Below, piece by piece: positions 35,709 through 43,630 of a DNA stretch of 64,000 nt (its first letter is position 1; each line of letters begins with the position of its first letter). The stretch is from Ohessyouella blattaphilus (GTDB lineage Bacteria; Bacillota; Clostridia; Lachnospirales; Lachnospiraceae), in contig NZ_JAMXOC010000013.1 of NCBI RefSeq assembly GCF_024721265.1, positions 1 through 64,000 on the forward strand, given 5' to 3'. The notes under the pieces were generated by a model, which was not told the origin of the DNA, did no database searches, and saw only the letters and a program-made list of their open reading frames with translations. A program made the position numbers and the translations under genes.

Positions 35709-35730
35709 AGAATACTGAAAAAATGGGCAC

Positions 35731-35759
35731 TTGCAAGGGTTTAAAAAATTCGATATACT
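35731..35759 (+). promoter_or_regulatory. Promoter of the channel operon, related to the repeats
   Basis: TTGCAA (35731-35736), 17 bp, TATACT (35754-35759). The wider match to copies A and B is ACTTGYAAGG-N15-TATACT with identical spacing, but the flanks are not conserved. Confidence 0.6.
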
Positions 35760-35783
35760 AAGGAAATAGATATAATCTTATTT

Positions 35784-35813
35784 GGGATGGTAGATAGTTA
35801 CCATCCCTTTTTT
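35784..35813 (+). terminator. Terminator or attenuator before the channel gene
   Basis: Perfect 9 bp stem GGGATGGTA (35784-35792) and TACCATCCC (35799-35807) with TTTTTT after it. It ends transcription of the DUF6323-like gene. It also lies downstream of the promoter at 35731-35759, so transcripts of the channel operon from there must read through it. Confidence 0.85.
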
Positions 35814-35851
35814 CGGGATTTTATGTGAATTGAGTAAAAGAGGTGGGAACC

Positions 35852-36934
35852 ATGCAAAAAAAGATTTACAAGAAGTGGCAGATTAAAAAGCTGGTCACTT
35901 GGTTTTTGGGAATTATTTTATGTGGAGGAATCTTTCTACAATATACTACATGGACGTTGTATCAAGATAAGGTGGCTGAAGATAAATATTGGCGCGGAGC
36001 GCTCCTAGAAAGTCCAGTGGACGAGGAGAAGGCAATTGCCCTTAGCCAATCCGCAACCAAGGTTACCGTGGGAACGTGTGTGGAAAGTTTGAAAGAAATT
36101 AATATGAAGAATAGCTACTACCGGGTAGCTTTCAAGGTTTGGTTTAAATGGCGTGGCGATAAAAGCCTTGATCTTGCCAATAATTTTCATGTGTATAACG
36201 GGACGATTAGCAAGATGGAGATTATTACGGATGAGACAGTTAACGGAGTAAATTACCAGCTCTGTAGCGTAGATGTAAATGTGTTCAAAAACTTTTGGAC
36301 GAAGCGTTTTCCGCTAGAATCGCATCAGCTGCGTTTCTATATTGAGCCTTCTTATACCATCGATGAAGTGGTCTTTGAAGGAGATATAGAGAATTGTGAG
36401 ATTAACTCTTCGGTAAGTATCGCCGGTTATGAACTAAAGCGCTTTGCTAATGGGGTACATACGAATGAATACGAATCCACTTATGGTATGCCAGATCAAG
36501 AAAAGGGCTCTTATACGTCGGAATTCATGACCCAAATGGAGCTGAACCGGAGTGGCTTCGGGCTGTATTTAAAATGCTTTATTGCCTTATTTGGCACGTC
36601 ACTATGGGTCTTTATTATGGTAATCCTGTGTACGTATCACCGGATTGATCCTCTTTCGATGATTCCCGCAGCTTTATTTGGTACGGTTTCTAATATTATG
36701 ATTGGGGCTAATTTGCTACCGGATGCGCTTGAGATAGGACTCTTAGAGTATGTGAATGCTTGGGGGATTTTGACCATTCTTTGTGGTGCTTTAATTATTA
36801 TCAATATCAATCGTATTCGGACAAAATATAACGACAATAAATTTGCCGCTTTGTTTGGAAGGATTCTGTCGATGCTGTTAATTTTTATCGTTATCTTAGG
36901 TCATATTGTGATGCCAATTGCGGCGTATTTATAG
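35852..36934 (+). CDS. Pentameric ligand-gated ion channel-like protein
   Basis: Membrane protein of 360 residues with a Cys-loop-receptor-like layout. An N-terminal helix (about 12-33) precedes a large extracytoplasmic beta-rich domain (about 60-225). KVWFKWRGDKSLDLANNFHVYNG resembles the loop where the family has the W-x-D-x-RL and pre-loop-A strands; FPLESHQLRFYIEP corresponds to the Pro-loop FPFDxQ motif. There is no cysteine pair, as in GLIC. Four C-terminal helices follow: M1 about 230-252, M2 about 260-280 (PAALFGTVSNIMIGANLLPD), M3 about 288-313 and M4 about 335-358. The extra N-terminal helix is unusual, because the channel family normally begins with a cleaved signal peptide. The ligand is unknown. 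First gene of a three-gene channel operon. Confidence 0.65.
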   Translation: MQKKIYKKWQIKKLVTWFLGIILCGGIFLQYTTWTLYQDKVAEDKYWRGALLESPVDEEKAIALSQSATKVTVGTCVESLKEINMKNSYYRVAFKVWFKWRGDKSLDLANNFHVYNGTISKMEIITDETVNGVNYQLCSVDVNVFKNFWTKRFPLESHQLRFYIEPSYTIDEVVFEGDIENCEINSSVSIAGYELKRFANGVHTNEYESTYGMPDQEKGSYTSEFMTQMELNRSGFGLYLKCFIALFGTSLWVFIMVILCTYHRIDPLSMIPAALFGTVSNIMIGANLLPDALEIGLLEYVNAWGILTILCGALIIININRIRTKYNDNKFAALFGRILSMLLIFIVILGHIVMPIAAYL

Positions 36935-36950
36935 AGGGGAGGAACAGTGC

Positions 36951-37700
36951 ATGAAAGAATATAATACAGGTCTAGCGACGACGGTTTGGAACCCAGGTAG
37001 AATTAGGCTCTTAGTTGTCCTGACGATTTTGACGGTTATAGCTACACTCTTTTTTGATGATGTATTTTCGTTTCTTCCGTACGTCAATTTGCTTCCTATC
37101 TTGTTTGGTACTTGCGTTGGCGGACCAGTTTACGGAACGATTATCGCGATTGTGGTCTTTGTTTTTAATTTTCTAACGGGAGCGGAGCCAATCATTATCG
37201 TATTCGCCATCGAAGCGATCTCACTCTCGATTTTCTTTGGCGCCTATGTTCGTCTCGGCTTTTTTGCTACGATTAAAGGCGTCTGGGTAGGCGTCGTAGC
37301 CTGTACGTTAATGGATACGCTCTTTAAGATTCCTATTCACTTTGCTTTTAATGGAGGGCGTATACCCTACGATTCAAAGCTATTATTTTTACATGGCATA
37401 TTAGAGCGGTTTGGTGAGAGAACTATGATCGCTAGCGTATTTTGCTTCCTGGTGGTAACCTTTATCGATATGGCGGTATTCTTATTCGTTATCTATTTCC
37501 TCATTAAGAAATTACCGAATTCAGTTATGGAGTTCTTCTCTATCCCCAGGGAATTTCCGACCATGCAAGTGGTTAAAGATGAAAAGGAAGAAGAGTTTCT
37601 AAGCGAAACGGATAAGCTAAAGGCGAAAGCTATGGAAAAAATTGAAAAAGCAAAAGAGACGGCTGGGGAAGGGCAAGCAGATGAGAAGACGGATATTTGA
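36951..37700 (+). CDS. ECF-S-like membrane protein
   Basis: Membrane protein of 249 residues with about six helices, no signal peptide, and a long charged coiled C-terminal tail (DEKEEEFLSETDKLKAKAMEK). VNLLPILFGTCVGGPVYGTI matches the layout of ECF transporter substrate-binding (S) subunits, where a GP-x-x-G motif follows helix 1-2. No ECF ATPase or EcfT gene lies in the window, so it would have to use a shared module or do something else. GGGGAGG precedes ATG 36951. Its end overlaps the K+ channel gene by 20 bases. The helical layout resembles the C-terminal domain of that channel. Confidence 0.6.
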   Translation: MKEYNTGLATTVWNPGRIRLLVVLTILTVIATLFFDDVFSFLPYVNLLPILFGTCVGGPVYGTIIAIVVFVFNFLTGAEPIIIVFAIEAISLSIFFGAYVRLGFFATIKGVWVGVVACTLMDTLFKIPIHFAFNGGRIPYDSKLLFLHGILERFGERTMIASVFCFLVVTFIDMAVFLFVIYFLIKKLPNSVMEFFSIPREFPTMQVVKDEKEEEFLSETDKLKAKAMEKIEKAKETAGEGQADEKTDI

Positions 37701-38955
37701 GCTAATTAGAAAAGCTGGTCCTGGCGATAAAGCCAGTCGGATCTACGACTGGTTTATCATGGTGGTGGCGATTATCAGTATTGTTCCCATGATGTTTCGG
37801 AATCCGCCTGAGGGGATAACTGGTATTCTGGAAACCGTATCCATTTATTTTTTGTTTTTGGATTATATCTTGCGCTGGATTACCTGCGATTATCATACGG
37901 GAAAGAGCGGTATACAGTCCTTCTTAATTTATCCCTTTACCCCCTTTGCAGTTATGGATATTCTCAGTATTTTGCCATCTCTTGGTCTGTTACCGCCTGC
38001 CTTTCGGGTATTGCGCTTGCTAAGACTTGGTAAACTATTACATTACTCTCGCAGTTTTGTACGGATTACCAACGTATTTAAAAAGCAAGGGAAAACCCTT
38101 TTAGCGGTGCTTAACCTAGCCATTGCTTACGTTGTTATCTCAGCGCTTATTATGTTCGTTTCGGAACCGGAGCAGAATTTCCCTCAGTTTTTTGATGCTC
38201 TATACTGGGCAACGACGGCTTTGACCACAGTAGGTTATGGAGATATCTACCCTAGTACTGACGTAGGTAAGTTTATCAGTATGCTGTCATCACTTTTTGG
38301 GGTGGCGGTTATCGCGATGCCAGCGGGTATTGTGACCGCCGGCTTTCTCGATGAGCTGAAAATAGATTTGAGTAAGACGGAGAAAAAACTAGAGAAGGTA
38401 AGCAAACTAAGTGGTGCATTTTTAAAGCGAAGCTTGCTGATTATGGGTGTTGGAGTAGGACTTGATATTGGACTTTATTATCTAGGGCACGTCTTTCATC
38501 TGCCGGCATGGCTAGATTCCCTAGGTACGGTATTGGCAGCAGTTATGATTGAACCGACAGCAGGGTTACTAGTGGCTTTTGCCTCCACCTTCTTTCAATC
38601 GGCCTTTGTCTACGGCGTTAACTCGTTGCTCTTTTACCTAATTGGGGGAATAGCAGCTCTAAGCTTTGGTCTGCTACTGAATAGGGATAGCATAAAGATA
38701 AAACGCCTGCTTTTGGCAATGCTAATCTATTTCGCAGCGGGAACGGTGATTGCCGGCTTGTTGACGCTCTGGAAGAATGGCGGTATTCCCGACAGTGGCT
38801 GGGAATATCGGTTCTATACTTGGAGCTTAAATAGAGGCTACGGCAACGCGCTCTCCTGCTTCTTCGGAACAGCCGTACTTAAGCTCGTGGATACCCTTGT
38901 GATTGGTATCACCCTACCAGTGCTAATTAAGATATCACGCAGGTTAGAAAAGTAA
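37681..38955 (+). CDS. Voltage-gated K+ channel fused to an ECF-S-like domain
   Basis: Membrane protein of 424 residues. The first 230 residues are a six-helix voltage-gated potassium channel: S1 about 18-38, S4 with FRVLRLLRLGKLLHYSRS (about 108-125), the pore helix and the filter TTVGYGD (182-188), then S6 (LFGVAVIAMPAGIVTAGFL). A short charged helix (about 235-255) leads into a second membrane domain of about six helices (about 260-424) with LDSLGTVLAAVMIEPTAGLLV, which resembles ECF S subunits (D-x-x-GT...G-x-x-x-G). Such a fusion is unusual. It may couple membrane potential or K+ to binding of a small molecule. Translation starts at 37681 inside the previous gene; the ribosome site GGGAAG is weak, so coupling is likely. 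Confidence 0.75.
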   Translation: MRRRIFELIRKAGPGDKASRIYDWFIMVVAIISIVPMMFRNPPEGITGILETVSIYFLFLDYILRWITCDYHTGKSGIQSFLIYPFTPFAVMDILSILPSLGLLPPAFRVLRLLRLGKLLHYSRSFVRITNVFKKQGKTLLAVLNLAIAYVVISALIMFVSEPEQNFPQFFDALYWATTALTTVGYGDIYPSTDVGKFISMLSSLFGVAVIAMPAGIVTAGFLDELKIDLSKTEKKLEKVSKLSGAFLKRSLLIMGVGVGLDIGLYYLGHVFHLPAWLDSLGTVLAAVMIEPTAGLLVAFASTFFQSAFVYGVNSLLFYLIGGIAALSFGLLLNRDSIKIKRLLLAMLIYFAAGTVIAGLLTLWKNGGIPDSGWEYRFYTWSLNRGYGNALSCFFGTAVLKLVDTLVIGITLPVLIKISRRLEK

Positions 38956-38975
38956 ACTTTGTAGTTTCAAAAAAG

Positions 38976-39018
38976 AGCTCTTCTAGGTTCAAAACGAATC
39001 TAGAGGAGCTTTTTACTT
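38976..39018 (+). terminator. Terminator of the channel operon
   Basis: 15 bp stem AGCTCTTCTAGGTTC (38976-38990) and GAATCTAGAGGAGCT (38996-39010) with two non-Watson-Crick positions, then TTTTACTT. Confidence 0.85.
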
Positions 39019-39024
39019 AACTAT

Positions 39025-39106
39025 ATATTACCACAAAAACCGCGAAAATTCAAGACTTGTAAGGGGGTCCAAAGGGGCGTATACTGTCTAGACTTAGGAG
39101 GAGGTA
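39025..39106. repeat. Divergent promoter repeat, copy B
   Basis: Second copy of the 35084-35165 element. It keeps TTGTAA (39057-39062), 17 bp, TATACT (39080-39085) and GTCTAGAC (39086-39093). It also keeps a minus-strand promoter, TTGAAT (39053-39048), 17 bp, TAATAT (39030-39025), which here points into the terminator of the channel operon and has no divergent gene to serve. Confidence 0.85.
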
Positions 39107-39110
39107 GGCG

Positions 39111-39890
39111 ATGGTATATAACGAAGAGGAATTGTTGCGGCTATTAGATCAGGTAATTAAGAAATCGGTATCTTATGAAAGCTCGTCGGTAACCTATGAG
39201 CGGGCTCAGGAGCTAATGGATGGAATCATGTATCACATAGAAGCATGTGGGGCAGAAGAGGGGAGTCTAAGGGATGAGAACACACCTTTAGAAGTTCTGT
39301 ATCAGCAAGGACTTGAGATAACCAAGAAAAAGGTGTACCGAGCGAAGGCGGTTTATACGAAGATTATTGAAGACTTTCGAGACTATGGTGTAGAGAATTA
39401 CCGGGAGACGATTTTAAAGGGAATGCCAGCTTTCTTCTTGAATTACGATCCCATCTATCTTCCCCAGAACCATATTTTGACCTTAGACTACCCACCTCTA
39501 CACCAGGTAGTGGACAAAAGGGGTGCTGATTTGATCCTTGAGTATTTAGAAGATATTCGAGCTGAACAGCACTTCTTGAATAGGTTCTCAGAGAATGCCA
39601 TTATTCAAGTCCTTGAAGAAGTGAGCTCTGACTATCGGCAGGATTATATGGATAATATTGTGTATTGCATCTTGCGGCAGGCACTTTTCTGTATGATTGC
39701 AGGGAAAAGAATGGAGAGTTTAGAGGTGGATGCAGAGGATAAAGAAGAGATAGAAGCCTTCTTTGCTGGGGATACAAAGGAAAAGGCGCTAGCAAAGATA
39801 AAAAGGCTAATCGAGATGCTAGAAGAGAGGCTTGATTTAAGAGAAGGTTATTTTCAAAGTTACGCTTTGGAGTTTTATGCACGCTTATGA
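39111..39890 (+). CDS. DUF6179-like protein
   Basis: Cytoplasmic, mostly helical protein of 259 residues. SYESSSVTYERAQELMDGIMYHI near the start and NYDPIYLPQNHILTLDYPP in the middle resemble the clostridial DUF6179 family, although my recollection is that many members are longer, so this may be a short version. No catalytic motif is visible. It is transcribed from repeat copy B, the same promoter as the DUF6323-like gene. GGAGGAGG is well placed before ATG 39111. Confidence 0.55.
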   Translation: MVYNEEELLRLLDQVIKKSVSYESSSVTYERAQELMDGIMYHIEACGAEEGSLRDENTPLEVLYQQGLEITKKKVYRAKAVYTKIIEDFRDYGVENYRETILKGMPAFFLNYDPIYLPQNHILTLDYPPLHQVVDKRGADLILEYLEDIRAEQHFLNRFSENAIIQVLEEVSSDYRQDYMDNIVYCILRQALFCMIAGKRMESLEVDAEDKEEIEAFFAGDTKEKALAKIKRLIEMLEERLDLREGYFQSYALEFYARL

Positions 39891-39892
39891 GG

Positions 39893-39948
39893 TTAAACGT
39901 ATAAGATATCCTTGACAACCGCCCGAAAACTTGCGTTAATTATCTTAT
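39893..39948 (+). promoter_or_regulatory. Promoter and operators of the LacI gene
   Basis: TTGACA (39912-39917), 17 bp, GTTAAT (39935-39940). TTAAACGTAT (39893-39902) resembles the LacI-type core found upstream of the transporter operon and may give autoregulation. ATAAGATA (39901-39908) and TATCTTAT (39941-39948) form an inverted pair flanking the promoter. Confidence 0.5.
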
Positions 39949-39977
39949 ACTACGAAAAGCAAACGGGGGAAGAAGCG

Positions 39978-41018
39978 ATGACTACCATTAAAGAACTGGC
40001 GAAGGCTTGCGGGGTCTCGGTTGCCACAGTCTCTAATATTCTAAATAACAAGGGCGGTGCCAGTGAGGAAACGAAGCAAAAGGTTCTAAAGGCTGCCAAA
40101 GAGATGAACTACACACCGAATATCGTGGCGAAGAACTTGAAGATGAGAAATACTAGAAGTATTGGGGTAATTGCGGAAGACATGACGATTTTTAGTATTC
40201 CAGATATTATTGATGGGATTACTCAGCAATGCGAGGAGGCGGACTATCATATCCTATTAACGAATCTGCGGCTATTTAAGAAGCATGAAGACACCTATTA
40301 CCATAAGCAAGATTATTATGAAGACGTTCATAAGGAGATTCGTAAGCTCCAGTCAAAACAGGTGGAGGGGATTATCTATATCTCTGCCCATGAGCGGGTG
40401 ATTAAATGTATTCCGGAGGATATCCGAATTCCTGCGGTAATGGCTTATGGATATTCAGATACAGCGAAGATTCCGAGTATCGTTGTAGATGATGAAGAGG
40501 GGGCTTATCAGCTGGTCTCTCATTTGGCGGCGATGGGGCACAAGCAGATTGGCGTCATTACCGGAAAGAAGGACAGCTTGCATATGCAGGCCAGATTAGA
40601 AGGATTTCAAAGAGCTTTATTTGACAATAGCATTTTATTTAACCCGAAGTTTTGTATGACGGGGGATTGGAACCGGGAGAGCGGGTATAGCAATACCGAT
40701 GCCCTAATCGATCAAGGAGTAACAGCTATCTTTTGTATGAATGACGTGATGGCAGGAGGGGTGTATGACCGGCTGGAAGAAAGAGGCTTAAAGGTGGGAG
40801 AGGATATTTCTATCGTTGGCTTCGATAACCGGGAGGTGTCGTCTTATTATAAGCCACCGCTGACAACGACGACGCTACCGCTACACGATATCGGTTATAA
40901 GGCGAGTGAAGTGATGATGGGTCTTCTCGCTCATGAAGAGTTGCCAGAAAAAGAGGGAATCTACAAGGTTCCTTGTGAGTTTTTATTGAGAAAATCAGTA
41001 GGTGAGGTTAACGAATAG
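39978..41018 (+). CDS. LacI-family repressor of the arabinan operon
   Basis: Sugar-responsive repressor of 346 residues. Helix-turn-helix at the N-terminus (TIKELAKACGVSVATVSNILN), hinge helix region NYTPNIVAKNLK, then the periplasmic-binding-like sensor (SIGVIAEDM, VEGIIYIS, AIFCMNDVMAGG, ISIVGFDN). ATG 39978 follows GGGGGAAGAAG. It precedes the transporter-arabinosidase operon and three LacI-type sites lie between. The effector is probably arabinose or an arabino-oligosaccharide. Confidence 0.92.
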   Translation: MTTIKELAKACGVSVATVSNILNNKGGASEETKQKVLKAAKEMNYTPNIVAKNLKMRNTRSIGVIAEDMTIFSIPDIIDGITQQCEEADYHILLTNLRLFKKHEDTYYHKQDYYEDVHKEIRKLQSKQVEGIIYISAHERVIKCIPEDIRIPAVMAYGYSDTAKIPSIVVDDEEGAYQLVSHLAAMGHKQIGVITGKKDSLHMQARLEGFQRALFDNSILFNPKFCMTGDWNRESGYSNTDALIDQGVTAIFCMNDVMAGGVYDRLEERGLKVGEDISIVGFDNREVSSYYKPPLTTTTLPLHDIGYKASEVMMGLLAHEELPEKEGIYKVPCEFLLRKSVGEVNE

Positions 41019-41028
41019 TAAGGGGAAA

Positions 41029-41064
41029 AGAAGAGGTTATAATACATAACCTCTTCTTTTTTGT
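41029..41064 (+). terminator. Terminator of the LacI gene
   Basis: Perfect 12 bp stem AGAAGAGGTTAT (41029-41040) and ATAACCTCTTCT (41046-41057), then TTTTTGT. Confidence 0.9.
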
Positions 41065-41077
41065 GCAATTTGCACAT

Positions 41078-41093
41078 AATTAAACGTTTAATT
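41078..41093 (+). promoter_or_regulatory. Perfect LacI-type operator upstream of the SBP promoter
   Basis: AATTAAACGTTTAATT is a perfect 16 bp palindrome with the central CG expected for LacI-family operators (AA-N-CG-N-TT core). Just before it GTGCAATTTGCAC (41063-41075) is another perfect dyad that may bind a different factor. Confidence 0.75.
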
Positions 41094-41098
41094 TCTAC

Positions 41099-41127
41099 TT
41101 GATTTTATAAAAGCATAGTGATATAAC
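41099..41127 (+). promoter_or_regulatory. Promoter of the arabinan operon
   Basis: TTGATT (41099-41104), 17 bp, TATAAC (41122-41127). It is bracketed by LacI-type sites upstream (41078-41093) and downstream (41218-41235, 41326-41342), giving a leader of about 220 bases. Confidence 0.55.
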
Positions 41128-41217
41128 GATGATATAAATAAAAGCGCGCAAAATAAGGGTTAAATCGGAAATTAAAACTTTAAAATAATAATTTTTAGTA
41201 AAATGATTATTTATTTT

Positions 41218-41235
41218 ACTAAAACGATTAACAAT
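41218..41235 (+). promoter_or_regulatory. LacI-type operator, first leader copy
   Basis: ACTAAAACGATTAACAAT, with core AAACGATT. A weaker relative TAAAATGATTAT lies at 41199-41210. The same 17-base string recurs at 41326, so this is a true repeated operator. Confidence 0.7.
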
Positions 41236-41325
41236 AATTAAAGTTTAGTTGTTGAAAAAAGAGGTGTTATTCAGCAAATTAATTTTCCGAAAGAAACAAA
41301 AGGGGAGAAAAACTAAGGAGTAGTA

Positions 41326-41342
41326 ACTAAAACGATTAACAA
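41326..41342 (+). promoter_or_regulatory. LacI-type operator, second leader copy
   Basis: ACTAAAACGATTAACAA, identical over 17 bases to 41218-41234 and ending just before the AAGGAGG of the binding-protein gene. Repressor bound here could block transcription or, with the other sites, form a loop. Confidence 0.7.
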
Positions 41343-41356
41343 AAAGGAGGAAACTT

Positions 41357-42715
41357 ATGAAAAAGAGATTAATCGCAGTAATGTTGTGTGTAGCTATGAT
41401 GGCTAGCTTATTGGTGGGATGCAAATCGGGATCGGAAGGTTCTGGTGATGACAAGGATAGCAGTGGTTCGGCAGGATCGAATACCATGGAAGTTGAAGGA
41501 GATTATACAGAGCTAGAAGTATGGACCTTTATTGAGTTACATCAAGAATTTTACACGAATATGGCAGAGAAATGGAATGAAGCGAATCCGGATAAGCAAG
41601 TGAAGCTTACCTTAAGCAATATGCAGTATGATGATATGCACAACAAGCTTTCCCTTGCCTTAGAGTCAGGCGAAGGGGCACCAGATGTAGTGGATATTGA
41701 GCTTGGTAAGTTCCCAGCTTTTATGGTTGGTGATGTAGAGCTTATGGATTTGACTGAAAGCATCGCGCCATACAAAGATACCACAGTTGAATCAAGACTT
41801 GACATCTATTCGAAAGATGGAAGCAGATACGGCCTACCTACTCACGTAGGGGCAACAGTGGCTTTCTATAACACAGAGTTATTAGAAGGAGCTGGTATTG
41901 ACTATACTCAGATTAAGACCTGGGATGAATTTAAAGCAGCAGGAGTTAAATACTACGAAGCAACTGGTAAGTATTTTGCTTGTGTAGAGACCTTCGCTAA
42001 CTGGATGATTAACCTTATGTTAGTACAAAAGGGTGGAGATTACCTAGATGGCGACGGTAATTTGGATTTGACTAACGACACCTTAGTGGAAGTACTTCAG
42101 TACATTAAAGATATGCAAGATACCGGCGCGTTCGCAACCGTACCAGGCGGACAACCGGATAACGAAGAAGCGTATCCTTCTTACAATAGCGGTGACTACG
42201 CAGTACAGATTATGCCTTTCTGGCAAACATCTAGATTTACCAGTTACATGACAGACCTTGAAGGCGATGTAGCCATTGCTCCTGCACCAGTATGGAAAGA
42301 CGGAGATGTTAAATCTATCGGTGGTGGCGGAACGGGAACAGCCGTTGTGAAGACTAGCGAAAATGCTGATTTGGCAGCTGAAGTATTTGCATTCATCAAG
42401 CTTTCTGAAGAAGCAAATAAGGAAGTATGGAATGTCTTAGGATTTGATCCAGTTAATACAGCCGTATGGGAAGATGAAGAGTTAACGAAGAACCCGGACA
42501 ACAAGTTCGTACAGTTCTTCAATACCTATCCATTTGATACCTTAAATGAAATCAAAGACAGTATTGCGGCCCTAGATACGCTTTCTAATGAAAAATGGCC
42601 ATCTATCAACAACGAACTGGTAACCACCACGCTTAATAATATTTATGAAAATGGTATGCCAGTAAAAGAAGCGTTAGAGGAGTCACAACAAACATTGGAA
42701 AACGAATTTAATTAA
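41357..42715 (+). CDS. ABC sugar transporter, substrate-binding lipoprotein
   Basis: Extracellular solute-binding protein of 452 residues, anchored as a lipoprotein: signal peptide with lipobox LLVGC (C22), then a Ser/Gly/Asp-rich linker and the family-1 sugar-binding fold from YTELEVWTFIE. It delivers oligosaccharides to the permease pair downstream. Under LacI control, and followed by GH51, GH43 and GH127, the ligand is most likely arabino-oligosaccharide. Confidence 0.92.
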   Translation: MKKRLIAVMLCVAMMASLLVGCKSGSEGSGDDKDSSGSAGSNTMEVEGDYTELEVWTFIELHQEFYTNMAEKWNEANPDKQVKLTLSNMQYDDMHNKLSLALESGEGAPDVVDIELGKFPAFMVGDVELMDLTESIAPYKDTTVESRLDIYSKDGSRYGLPTHVGATVAFYNTELLEGAGIDYTQIKTWDEFKAAGVKYYEATGKYFACVETFANWMINLMLVQKGGDYLDGDGNLDLTNDTLVEVLQYIKDMQDTGAFATVPGGQPDNEEAYPSYNSGDYAVQIMPFWQTSRFTSYMTDLEGDVAIAPAPVWKDGDVKSIGGGGTGTAVVKTSENADLAAEVFAFIKLSEEANKEVWNVLGFDPVNTAVWEDEELTKNPDNKFVQFFNTYPFDTLNEIKDSIAALDTLSNEKWPSINNELVTTTLNNIYENGMPVKEALEESQQTLENEFN

Positions 42716-42745
42716 GCCAAGTCGATAAAAAGGAAGTGAGTGTTA

Positions 42746-43630
42746 ATGAAGAAGTTATTATATTCAAAGAAAGTTGCTCCTTACGTATTCGTTCTGCCTT
42801 TTGTGATCACGGTCCTGTTATTTTGGATTTATCCGATTGCCAATGGTGTGCTCTTAAGCTTTCAGGACGTATTAAAAAAGGAGTGGGTGGGGTTTAAGAA
42901 TTACGAAAGACTGATGACGGACAAAATCTTCTTAAAGTCAGTCTACAACAGCGTTCGTTATATGGTTGGGACCTTGGTGTTATTAATCCCGTTTCCCATG
43001 CTTTTTGCCAGTCTTTTAAACAGCAAGCTGATGAAAAAACCAGGATTTTTTAAGTCCATCTATTTCTTACCGGCACTTACTTCCGTTGTCGTTGCAGGTA
43101 CCATCTTCCGCTTAATCTTTGGGGAGATGGGAACCTCCTTGGCAAATCAAGTTATCGGGATTTTTGGCATGGAGCCAATCAAATGGCTAAAAAATGAATG
43201 GACAGGGTATTTTGCCTTGCTCTGTATCGCTTGTTGGCGCTGGACGGGAGTGAATATTCTGTACTTCTTAGCCGGACTTCAGAGCATTCCTGGTGATATC
43301 TACGAGGCGGCTTCCATTGACGGTGCTAGTAAATGGCAGCAGTTTACGAAGATTTCTTTTCCGCTACTAAAGCCAACGACGGTGTACGTACTCACAATCA
43401 GTATCTATGCAGGACTGTCTATGTTCCTTGAGAGCTTTATGCTTTGGAAAGGAAATAACTCACCTCAGAACATTGGTTTGACAATTGTCGGTTATTTATA
43501 TCGACAGGGAATTGAAAAACGAGCGCTTGGTTACGCTTGTGCCGTCGGCTTAGTACTCCTTGTGGTAGTTATGGTCATTAATCTGATTCAGCTAAAAGCT
43601 ACCGGAACATTTGATAAGGAGGAGCGTTAG
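42746..43630 (+). CDS. ABC sugar permease, MalF type
   Basis: Membrane subunit of 294 residues with six helices. The EAA motif that docks the ATPase is near the C-terminal side: YEAASIDGASKWQQFTKISFPLL. ATG 42746 was chosen over a GTG two codons upstream because of spacing from AAGGAAG. No ATPase gene is present in this operon, so it must share an ATPase of the MsmK/UgpC type encoded elsewhere. Confidence 0.9.
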   Translation: MKKLLYSKKVAPYVFVLPFVITVLLFWIYPIANGVLLSFQDVLKKEWVGFKNYERLMTDKIFLKSVYNSVRYMVGTLVLLIPFPMLFASLLNSKLMKKPGFFKSIYFLPALTSVVVAGTIFRLIFGEMGTSLANQVIGIFGMEPIKWLKNEWTGYFALLCIACWRWTGVNILYFLAGLQSIPGDIYEAASIDGASKWQQFTKISFPLLKPTTVYVLTISIYAGLSMFLESFMLWKGNNSPQNIGLTIVGYLYRQGIEKRALGYACAVGLVLLVVVMVINLIQLKATGTFDKEER

